In this document: in pieces, positions 57,349 to 64,000 of the stretch
How the letters are laid out: every line of letters begins with the position of its first letter
How positions within the stretch are numbered: the stretch's first letter is position 1
DNA from: an uncultured Carboxylicivirga sp.
GTDB taxonomy: Bacteria; Bacteroidota; Bacteroidia; Bacteroidales; Marinilabiliaceae
Assembly: GCF_963674565.1 (NCBI RefSeq)
Contig: NZ_OY771430.1
Coordinates: 2,604,001-2,668,000 of the forward strand
DNA length: 64,000 nt
Direction: 5' to 3'
The notes under the pieces: model-generated
Databases searched by the model: none
Told to the model about the DNA's origin: nothing
Seen by the model: the letters and a program-made list of their open reading frames with translations, nothing else
Position numbers and translations under genes: made by a program

Positions 57349-57924
57349 ATGAACGACATCGTAAAAAATATCATCAATAAGATTTCACCTATTTCAGACA
57401 AATCATTTCAGGAAATAGAATGTTTACTAAAATTTGAAACTTTCGAAAAAGGAGAAACTTTTATTCAAAGAAACAAACGAAACGAAAAGGAATATTTTAT
57501 TCTAAGTGGAGTTTGTAAAAGCTATTTAATAAATCCAGATGGAGATGAAATTACTATATCATTATTCACAGAAAACAGTATCTTATCACCTTACCAAATA
57601 AGAACTACTAAGAATATTTCAAATCTATACTTCAAGGCATTAACCAATTTAGAATTAGCTTCAATCAGTGCCAAAGAATTTGAAAATTTAATGATTGAAA
57701 ATATCGAAATAAGAAATTTTGCAAATACAGTTCTACAAAATGAACTTATATCAAAAGTTGAAAAAGAAATAGGATTAGCATCATTTACCGCAAAAGAAAG
57801 ACTAATTGAGTTTCGACAAAAGCATAAAGGATTAGAGAATTTAATCCCACATACAGATATTGCTTCATATCTTGGGATTACAAATATATCATTGAGCAGA
57901 TTAAGAAAAGATTTGATGAGTTAA
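57349..57924 (+). CDS. Crp/Fnr-family transcriptional regulator (accessory region)
   Basis: A 191-residue Crp-like protein: cNMP-type beta-roll (about 20-120, with FEKGETFIQRNKRNEKEYFILSG split by loops) and a C-terminal helix-turn-helix (IASYLGITNISLSRLRKDL). It is only distantly similar to the regulator at 36660-37217. It lies 73 nt upstream of the acyltransferase-like gene and probably regulates it or its own cassette. It follows repeat copy B. Confidence 0.87.
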   Translation: MNDIVKNIINKISPISDKSFQEIECLLKFETFEKGETFIQRNKRNEKEYFILSGVCKSYLINPDGDEITISLFTENSILSPYQIRTTKNISNLYFKALTNLELASISAKEFENLMIENIEIRNFANTVLQNELISKVEKEIGLASFTAKERLIEFRQKHKGLENLIPHTDIASYLGITNISLSRLRKDLMS

Positions 57925-57997
57925 TTGCTTTTTATCAAATGTTAATTGAGCACATTTTTTATCGTTCTAAGTTTGAAAAGAGTTTAAACGATTAAAA

Positions 57998-59446
57998 ATG
58001 AAAGAAATGAATTTATCTATTAAAAATTTGAAACCATTATGGTTTTTACTGATTGGAATAGCAACTATTTCAATGACACATATGTCATTTGGTGTTGACT
58101 TCTTTGCGTGGTTTTCTGTCGTTCCATTTTTGTTATATCTAAGTAATACAACGGGTTGGAAATCAAGATTACTTTTTATTATTGCTTTAATTATTGCGTG
58201 GTCAATTGTCGTTCTGAAAATTGTTACTCCACCAATACCATTTTTAATGATTTTCCTTTTTTCTATTCCAATAAGTCTGTTCCATTTACCAGCTTACTTG
58301 ATTTGGGATAAATTTAAAAATCATAAATTGTCAATACTGCTATTTCCAATAATCCTGATAATAATGGAATGGATACAATATACCTTTACACCTTTTGCAA
58401 GTTGGGGAGTAATAGCATATTCACAATCGAATAGTTTAAATGTTATGCAATTTGTTTCTGTATTTGGAATGGCAGGATTAAGTTTCCTAATATATTGGGT
58501 AAATGTTTCAGTTGCTCAATTAATTACAAGGAAGAAAGCAAATTTATTATCATTCTATATACCACTTTCAATTCTAATTATTGTTATTGTTTTTGGCTCA
58601 ATTCGTATTGACATTGTAAAATCAAAAGGAGTTAAAACAATGACTGTTGCAACAGTAGGGACAAATTCAACAGTTAGCGGTTTGCCTTTACCAACAAAAG
58701 AAAGTAACGATAAAGTAATATCTGATTTACTCAAAAAAACGGAAAAAGCTGGTGATTTTGGTGCGAAAATAGTAGTGTGGAATGAAGCTTCATTTTTCAC
58801 ACTGCCAAGTAATGAAAAAGATATCCAAAACTCAATAAAGGCAATTGCAAAAAAGAAAAACATTTCAATCGTTGCATCTTATGTAATACCTATCTCTGAA
58901 AATCCATTTAAATATGAAAATAAGTTTGTACTTATCAACGGAAATGGAGAAATCGTATATTCATATCTAAAACATCAACCTGTTCCTGGGGAACCTGCCA
59001 TTCAAGGAACAAAACCTTTTCAGACAGTTCAGATATCTGAAAGTAGAATTGGCGGAGCAATTTGCTACGATTATGATTTTCCGTATATCGCACAAGAATT
59101 TGGAAAATTAAAAGCTGATATTGTTGCAGTTCCAGCATCAGATTGGCGTGGAATAGACCCATTACATACGAAAATGTCAGCTTTTAGAGCAATAGAGCAA
59201 GGACACTCAATAATCCGCTCGACCAGATTTGGACTTTCTGCAATAATTTCGCCATATGGAGAAATGATCAGTCAATCTAGCAGTTTTGACGACAACAATA
59301 AAGTAATGATAGCCAACATACAAGAAAATGGAATTAGCACGATATATTCAATAGTTGGAGATTTATTTATTTATCTTTGTTTTGGATTTTTGATAGCGTT
59401 TATTTTGGTATTAACGATAGGAAAGCCAGCAGGTAACCAAGTATAA
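57998..59446 (+). CDS. Apolipoprotein N-acyltransferase-like nitrilase-superfamily membrane protein
   Basis: A 482-residue protein with about seven membrane segments in the first 200 residues, then a CN-hydrolase domain with the full Glu263 (VVWNEASF) - Lys325 (YLKHQPVPGE) - Cys356 (GGAICYDYDFP) triad, and a final membrane helix (about 450-475). This is the Lnt layout (third acylation of lipoproteins), though its low similarity to standard Lnt and its accessory location suggest a specialised copy. A second ATG at 58007 is an alternative start. A small lipoprotein gene follows 161 nt downstream. Confidence 0.82.
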   Translation: MKEMNLSIKNLKPLWFLLIGIATISMTHMSFGVDFFAWFSVVPFLLYLSNTTGWKSRLLFIIALIIAWSIVVLKIVTPPIPFLMIFLFSIPISLFHLPAYLIWDKFKNHKLSILLFPIILIIMEWIQYTFTPFASWGVIAYSQSNSLNVMQFVSVFGMAGLSFLIYWVNVSVAQLITRKKANLLSFYIPLSILIIVIVFGSIRIDIVKSKGVKTMTVATVGTNSTVSGLPLPTKESNDKVISDLLKKTEKAGDFGAKIVVWNEASFFTLPSNEKDIQNSIKAIAKKKNISIVASYVIPISENPFKYENKFVLINGNGEIVYSYLKHQPVPGEPAIQGTKPFQTVQISESRIGGAICYDYDFPYIAQEFGKLKADIVAVPASDWRGIDPLHTKMSAFRAIEQGHSIIRSTRFGLSAIISPYGEMISQSSSFDDNNKVMIANIQENGISTIYSIVGDLFIYLCFGFLIAFILVLTIGKPAGNQV

Positions 59447-59501
59447 TAATAGCCAAAATAGTAGTAAATAAGAAATTATAGCCCGTATGGAATTTGGCCT
59501 T

Positions 59502-59520
59502 AACTTGAAAAGTTCAAGTT
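59502..59520. repeat. Palindrome in the gap after the acyltransferase-like gene
   Basis: AACTTGAA-AAG-TTCAAGTT, a perfect 8-bp inverted repeat with a 3-nt loop, in the 161-nt non-coding gap. No U-run follows, so it is not a typical terminator. It may be part of a cassette end; GTTGGGC occurs about 33 nt further on (59553-59559). Confidence 0.4.
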
Positions 59521-59607
59521 TCGCAGTCGGCTAATATTCTTATACAAACTGTTGGGCTTTAACCAGATTGCAATTACAATATTAAAGCGTAACCATAATT
59601 CTGAAAT

Positions 59608-60285
59608 ATGAGATACTCTTATTTAATGGTGATATTGCTAATTTTTATAAGCTGTATATCAAAAAGAGAAAATGAAAATTCAACAAAATCCCCAAAAGAA
59701 ATCTCCGCTGAAATCACTAAGGATTCTGTAAAACAAAACCTTAATGAAGAAAAACAAGAAATCAAAGAAAGTTATAGTATTATCAATCCTGACACTTCTT
59801 CTAATTTTAGGTACAGCCACTTAAAGACATTTAAATACGGTAGCTATAAATCGAAATATTTGAAGAAAATTGATAAAACATACTTCAACAATATTTTAAA
59901 ACAGATAGATGGTAATAGCTATAATTATGACTCAAGACTCCCAAACTTTTATATTTCGAAGCAAAACTCTATTTATGATTTAAGATTGGAAACCATATCT
60001 CTGTTTTGGGACCTATGTTACGAAGGAATTGAACTATTAATTATTGACAGAAACGGAAAGTTACTTAACACAATTTCATTAACAGAGTGGAAAAGCACTT
60101 GCGAATCTACAACTAACACAACAACCACATTTGTTTCAGACAGTGTGTTTATTCAAGAGGTCAATGGATTTTCTCCAGGAGGAGAAACTGATTTTTATTC
60201 AGAGTATAAATATAAAGCTGTAATAAAAGAGTCTGGACAAATTGACACATTGAAAGTTTTTTACAAAAAAGAATATGAAAAATAA
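59608..60285 (+). CDS. Small lipoprotein of unknown function
   Basis: A 225-residue predicted lipoprotein: short hydrophobic signal ending in IFISC, then a Lys/Glu/Ser-rich linker (about 20-55) and a folded beta-rich domain (about 65-225). No known family was recognised. Its location behind an Lnt-like gene is suggestive but could be chance. It ends just before repeat copy C. Confidence 0.65.
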   Translation: MRYSYLMVILLIFISCISKRENENSTKSPKEISAEITKDSVKQNLNEEKQEIKESYSIINPDTSSNFRYSHLKTFKYGSYKSKYLKKIDKTYFNNILKQIDGNSYNYDSRLPNFYISKQNSIYDLRLETISLFWDLCYEGIELLIIDRNGKLLNTISLTEWKSTCESTTNTTTTFVSDSVFIQEVNGFSPGGETDFYSEYKYKAVIKESGQIDTLKVFYKKEYEK

Positions 60286-60305
60286 CGCCACTCAACACGC
60301 TGGAA

Positions 60306-60351
60306 ATAAAGCATGGCTTGGTTTACTTGTCCTGACGTCTTTGTCTACTGT
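60306..60351 (+). repeat. Intergenic cassette repeat, copy C
   Basis: Third element: ATAAAGCATGGCTTGGTT, then TACTTGTCCTGACG, then CTTTGTCTACTGTT. It shares GGTTTACTTGTCCTGACG with copy A and CTTTGTCTACTGT with copy B. ATCCTGCAAAC follows downstream (about 60384-60394), as after copy B. Confidence 0.72.
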
Positions 60352-60425
60352 TAAGTGACATCACGACGAGATGATATGACTTTATCCTGCAAACATAGGG
60401 ACCATTTAAATTAACAAACACGAAT

Positions 60426-62858
60426 ATGGCAAAAATCTATTTTATTACTTTAATATTTGCTTTTCGTATGATTGACTTTTCATACGCTCAAAGCAAACAA
60501 CTATTCAATTCAGATTGGAAATTTGCCCTTGATGAACATGAAGGAGCGCAAGAACCCGATTTCGATGACAGCAATTGGGAAATTGTAATTCTTCCCCATG
60601 ATGCCAGTATTAGTGGAAAGTTTGATAAAGATAATTCAACCGATGCAAATGGATGGCTTCCTTATAATGAAGGTTGGTATCGGAAAACATTTACTATTCC
60701 TGGAAGTGAGCAAAACAAAAATGTATTAATTGATTTCGATGGTATTTACCGAGATTCAAAGGTGTGGATAAATGGCCAATTATTGGGGAGAAATTTGAAT
60801 GGGTATTTAGGATTTGAATATGATTTAACACCTTATATAAAGTATGGTCAAAAGAATGTGATCGCTGTACATTTCGATAACAGGGTGAAAGGTACATCAC
60901 GCTGGTATACTGGTGAAGGAATTTATCGTGATGTTTGGATAAAGAAGGTCAATCCTGTGTATGTTGCCCATAATGGAACATATATAACCACTCCTGTAGC
61001 AACTGATAATTTTGCAAAAATTATAGTTGAAACCGATATCGTTAATAACCATGGCAAAGAAGGCCAAATAACATTAGAAACAGAAATAATTGATTCCAAT
61101 GGAGCAGTGGTAGCTGCTAAAAAAGACGTCGTGTATCTTCAGTTTTTCAAAAATCATACGTTTCATCAGGAGTTTAAGGTGACTAACCCCGAGTTGTGGA
61201 ATACACAATCGCCTAAGCTATATTATGCAAAAACAAAAATATCGTTTAATGGAGAACCACAGGGAGATCATCAAACCCGTTTTGGAATACGCAGTATCGA
61301 GCTTACTCCCGATCAGGGATTGTTATTGAACGGCAAAAAAGTATTTGCTCAAGGTGGAGATGTGCATCATGATCTTGGTTGTCTGGGTGCAGTGGCATTA
61401 AAAGAAGGCTATCGTTATCGCTTACAGCAATTAAAAGATCTGGGATGTAATTCTATTCGGTTAAGTCATAATCCACATGCACCTGTATTATTGGATCTTT
61501 GTGATGAGATGGGCATTCTGGTGATAGCAGAAGCTTACGATAAATGGACGTCACAGTATTATGGTGGTGAAATAGCATTTCGGGATATATGGAAAGAGGA
61601 CATGGAACGTTTCATCAAAAGAGATAGGAATCATCCATCAATTTACATATGGAGCGTTGGGAATGAAGTAGATAAACAGCGAAAAGTAATTGATAAAAGA
61701 TTTGAGACCGAAGAAGATGTTGCAATGCAAGGAGCCGATGTACTGCAAAAATTGGTTTTATTCGTTCATAAACTTGATCCTTCACGAAAAGTTACTGCCG
61801 CTCTTTTTCCCGCCAGAAAAGATATTCAATGCGAATGGGATAACTGGAATAACCACGATGAATTTATGAAAAGTATGCCACCGGCCATGGCTTTTAATAT
61901 GGATGTTGTAAGCTGGAATTATACCGGTAATTTTTTCGACATGGACCATGAGAACTATCCGCAAATGATGTTCATAGCATCAGAGACGGGTACAAATCTT
62001 GACTTTGGACCCCGAAAAATATCCATGTTGGAATTTGACAAAGAACATGTTATTGGTCACTATTACTGGACTGCCTTATCTTATTTGGGTGAATCATTAT
62101 GGCCAAACAAAAGCTGGGAAAGAGCCTTTTATGGTATGGATGAGCAAATAACTCCGATTGGTCATATATACCAATCGCTATATACCGAAAATCCTAAACT
62201 TAAAATAATGGTAAAGGAACCTGATACGGTGAAATATAACGCATGGGATAAACACTATCCTAACAAACGCTGGAGTTGGTATCCGATGTTGGATCATTGG
62301 AACTTTAAACGCGGTGATAAACTGGAGGTTCAGGCTTTTACAAATTGTGACGAAATTGAATTAATATTAAATAATACTTCATTAGGAAGTAAGGAATTTA
62401 AACCTGGGGAAGAGCCTATTCTTTATTGGGATGTTAATTACCAGCCTGGAGAATTGATTGCAATAGGTAAACGAAACAATAGAATTGTTGCAAGCGATAC
62501 ACTTGCTACATCCGAAAAATCAACCCATATTGTTCTGTCTCCAAATAAAAAAACATTAATGGCCAATGGATCTGATTTGGTTTATATTCAGGTAAGCCTA
62601 CAGGACAACAAGAAGAATGTTGTTCCCGAAAATAAACTAATCAATTTTAGTGTGACTGGACCGGCAACAATAGCAGGGGTTGCCAATTCAGATATCTTCT
62701 CAGACGAATCCTGGCAGGGAAATAAACGAAGTACGATTAATGGGAAATGTCTTATTGTGTTACGTACATCCAACAATAGTGGTAAAATTGAAATTATCGC
62801 TAAAGCAAAAGGTTTAAAAACCGGGAAACTTGTATTCAATGCGACCAAAGACAACTAA
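60426..62858 (+). CDS. GH2 beta-galactosidase-like enzyme, secreted
   Basis: An 810-residue GH2 enzyme with a signal peptide (ends IDFSYAQ). The sugar-binding domain (about 25-180, with YRDSKVWINGQLLG), an Ig-like domain (about 190-290) and the TIM barrel carry acid/base Glu414 (WSVGNEV) and nucleophile Glu520 (FIASETG). Two C-terminal beta domains follow (DUF4982-like, about 600-700, and an Ig/invasin-like domain). The type matches beta-galactosidases of Bacteroidota PULs. The gene sits alone in the cassette region without SusC/SusD, immediately behind repeat copy C. It differs clearly from the two mannosidase-type GH2 enzymes of the main PUL. Confidence 0.88.
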   Translation: MAKIYFITLIFAFRMIDFSYAQSKQLFNSDWKFALDEHEGAQEPDFDDSNWEIVILPHDASISGKFDKDNSTDANGWLPYNEGWYRKTFTIPGSEQNKNVLIDFDGIYRDSKVWINGQLLGRNLNGYLGFEYDLTPYIKYGQKNVIAVHFDNRVKGTSRWYTGEGIYRDVWIKKVNPVYVAHNGTYITTPVATDNFAKIIVETDIVNNHGKEGQITLETEIIDSNGAVVAAKKDVVYLQFFKNHTFHQEFKVTNPELWNTQSPKLYYAKTKISFNGEPQGDHQTRFGIRSIELTPDQGLLLNGKKVFAQGGDVHHDLGCLGAVALKEGYRYRLQQLKDLGCNSIRLSHNPHAPVLLDLCDEMGILVIAEAYDKWTSQYYGGEIAFRDIWKEDMERFIKRDRNHPSIYIWSVGNEVDKQRKVIDKRFETEEDVAMQGADVLQKLVLFVHKLDPSRKVTAALFPARKDIQCEWDNWNNHDEFMKSMPPAMAFNMDVVSWNYTGNFFDMDHENYPQMMFIASETGTNLDFGPRKISMLEFDKEHVIGHYYWTALSYLGESLWPNKSWERAFYGMDEQITPIGHIYQSLYTENPKLKIMVKEPDTVKYNAWDKHYPNKRWSWYPMLDHWNFKRGDKLEVQAFTNCDEIELILNNTSLGSKEFKPGEEPILYWDVNYQPGELIAIGKRNNRIVASDTLATSEKSTHIVLSPNKKTLMANGSDLVYIQVSLQDNKKNVVPENKLINFSVTGPATIAGVANSDIFSDESWQGNKRSTINGKCLIVLRTSNNSGKIEIIAKAKGLKTGKLVFNATKDN

Positions 62859-63054
62859 TTGAAATGATAGATTAATAATTCTTAGATAAACAAAAAACGG
62901 TTTGTATCATTTTGTATAAGTTATAGCAGGCGATGTGCTAAATATCAAGGTTTGTAGCCAATTCAAACTACGTGTCGGTTTAACAGGAATTCACAAGGTA
63001 ATCGGCCTCTACTCATACAATTTACTGTTGGTGGTAATTTAAAAAACAAGTAAC

Positions 63055-63648
63055 ATGAGACGTATTATTGTATTGGAATTTATGTCATTAGACGGTGTAA
63101 TTCAATCACCAGGTGGACCTAAAGAAGATATTTCAGGTGGCTTTGAATATGGTGGGTGGACTGTACCCTATGGAGATGAAATATCAGGAAAAATAATACA
63201 AAAGCAAATGGAACCTGCTGATTTATTATTAGGAAGAAAGACATTTGAAAATTGGGAAAATTTCTGGCCTAATAATTCAGAAATGTGGCCAAAAATAAAT
63301 GAGGTTAAAAAATACGTTTTATCAAATACCAGAACTACTTCTGAATGGAATAATTCATTTTTTATACAAAACGTAGAAGACATAAAAAAGCTAAAAAACA
63401 CAAGTGGTTCTGACATTAAGGTATGGGGAAGTAGTGAACTTATCCAATTGCTTTTAAAAAATGATTTAGTCGATGAGCTTTGGTTGAAAATTTTTCCTAT
63501 AACTCTTGGTAAAGGAAAAAAATTATTCGGTGAGGGTGTAAAACAGGCAGGATTCAAGTTAATTGAAAATACAATTACACCAAATGGAGTTATCATAGCA
63601 AACTACAGAAGAGACGGAGAAGTTAAGACTGGAAACTTGGGAGAATAA
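63055..63648 (+). CDS. Dihydrofolate reductase-family (RibD C-terminal-like) protein
   Basis: A 197-residue cytosolic protein of the RibD_C/DHFR-like family: LEFMSLDGVIQSPGGP at the start, LLLGRKTFENW in the middle, IKVWGSSELIQLLLKNDLVDEL and KKLFGEG later. Members of this 'YyaP/YwjB' type are predicted NADPH reductases of unknown substrate, common in accessory DNA. A 196-nt non-coding gap separates it from the GH2 gene and a 168-nt gap from the BlaI-type gene. Confidence 0.88.
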   Translation: MRRIIVLEFMSLDGVIQSPGGPKEDISGGFEYGGWTVPYGDEISGKIIQKQMEPADLLLGRKTFENWENFWPNNSEMWPKINEVKKYVLSNTRTTSEWNNSFFIQNVEDIKKLKNTSGSDIKVWGSSELIQLLLKNDLVDELWLKIFPITLGKGKKLFGEGVKQAGFKLIENTITPNGVIIANYRRDGEVKTGNLGE

Positions 63649-63742
63649 AAAACTACCGCCAAGTCACTACAAATTAAGGATTACCGATTTACAAGTTCTA
63701 AAAACGTTACTGGCTACACAAAGGAAAACTACACAAAATAGT

Positions 63743-63792
63743 TAGTTAACTATATTTAATAGTTGTATAACTAAATATTATAGTTATATTTG
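63743..63792 (+). promoter_or_regulatory. Promoter and operator-like region of the BlaI-type gene
   Basis: A Bacteroidota -7 box TATATTTG lies at 63785-63792, 24 nt before the ATG. Upstream, repeated TAGTT/AACTA units, including the palindrome TAGTTGTATAACTA, look like operator half-sites. BlaI/MecI repressors usually bind dyads in their own promoters, so autoregulation is likely. Confidence 0.5.
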
Positions 63793-63816
63793 TTTTGTAA
63801 TATAAAATCTGATAAT

Positions 63817-64000
63817 ATGAAACTGACAAATCGAGAAGAACAAATCATGAATTATTTATGGGAGAATAATGAATCATTTGTAAAAGATATTATTTCATCT
63901 TTCGACGATCCCAAACCTCATTACAACACTATTTCGACAATCGTAAGAAACCTGGAACAAAAAGGCTATATCGGACATGAAGATTTCGGCTCTACCTTTA
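63817..64000 (+). CDS. BlaI/MecI/CopY-family repressor, 3' end cut by window edge
   Basis: An open frame of 61 codons from ATG 63817 to the edge. It opens MKLTNREEQIMNYLWENN and continues HYNTISTIVRNLEQKGYI, the winged-helix signature of BlaI/MecI repressors. Such regulators usually precede a BlaR1/MecR1-type M56 membrane peptidase gene, which would be expected just beyond the window. Confidence 0.9.
   Translation, partial: MKLTNREEQIMNYLWENNESFVKDIISSFDDPKPHYNTISTIVRNLEQKGYIGHEDFGSTF

Noticed and set aside
52583..59446. RT plus nitrilase-type protein as a split DRT1-like defence system
   Set aside because: The nitrilase domain at 57998-59446 belongs to a multi-helix Lnt-type membrane protein nearly 4 kb away, with unrelated genes and repeats between.
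59447..63054. Classical integron attC sites (for example GTTGGGC at 59553)
   Set aside because: Only an isolated core-like match was seen, without a complementary RYYYAAC partner at a proper distance and with no integron integrase in the window.
1..64000. CRISPR arrays, tRNA/rRNA genes, transposases
   Set aside because: No regularly spaced direct repeats, cloverleaf-like tracts, rRNA-like blocks or transposase motifs were noticed on reading. Absence is by eye only.

Overview
The window is from a member of the Bacteroidota, probably a marine or sediment Bacteroidales/Marinilabiliales-type polysaccharide degrader. The evidence is SusC/SusD pairs, type IX secretion (T9SS) C-terminal sorting domains, lipoproteins with acidic residues after the lipid cysteine, and a promoter of the Bacteroidota TTTG / TAnnTTTG form. 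The genus is an inference only.

Positions 1-36.3 kb hold one long minus-strand polysaccharide utilisation locus (PUL), read from about 36.4 kb towards position 1. In transcription order it encodes: a GH92 alpha-mannosidase; a ricin/propeller T9SS protein; a GH130 lipoprotein; an SGNH esterase; a divergent GH38-like enzyme; a second GH92; a small T9SS protein; a third GH92; a GH2 gene broken by an in-frame amber codon; an intact GH2 paralogue; SusD; two small lipoproteins; SusC; SusD; SusC; a sialate O-acetylesterase-like enzyme; and a propeller protein cut by the window edge. Three GH92, GH38-like, GH130 and beta-mannosidase-like GH2 enzymes point to a mannose-rich glycan, most likely high-mannose N-glycan or another mannan-type glycan. 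A near-perfect promoter with a palindrome filling its spacer lies upstream of the first gene. No dedicated PUL regulator (hybrid two-component, AraC or sigma/anti-sigma) is in the window.

Positions 36.6-42.8 kb (plus strand) hold a Crp/Fnr-type regulator, a small orphan protein, and a TolC / HlyD / ABC-2 permease / ABC-2 permease export operon with no ATPase, closed by a strong terminator. Positions 42.8-45.9 kb (minus) hold a GH3 lipoprotein and a BNR_4-family propeller protein. Positions 46.1-52.2 kb are housekeeping-like: a diflavin reductase, a stand-alone receiver protein, an OmpA/TPR/PD40 envelope protein, a lysophospholipid acyltransferase and a YkgJ-type cysteine-cluster protein. A structured, repeat-like non-coding block lies at about 51.5-51.8 kb.

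Positions 52.4-63.7 kb (plus strand) form an AT-rich accessory region built like a row of gene cassettes. It contains a reverse transcriptase of the defence-associated type, interrupted by an in-frame opal codon and flanked by 9-bp inverted repeats; a hypothetical protein; an M48 membrane metallopeptidase; a Crp-type regulator; an apolipoprotein N-acyltransferase-like enzyme; a small lipoprotein; a GH2 enzyme; and a dihydrofolate-reductase-like protein. Three copies of a roughly 45-bp intergenic repeat (55.07, 57.22 and 60.31 kb) punctuate it. The window ends inside a BlaI/MecI-type repressor gene. No tRNA, rRNA, CRISPR array, transposase or integrase was seen.
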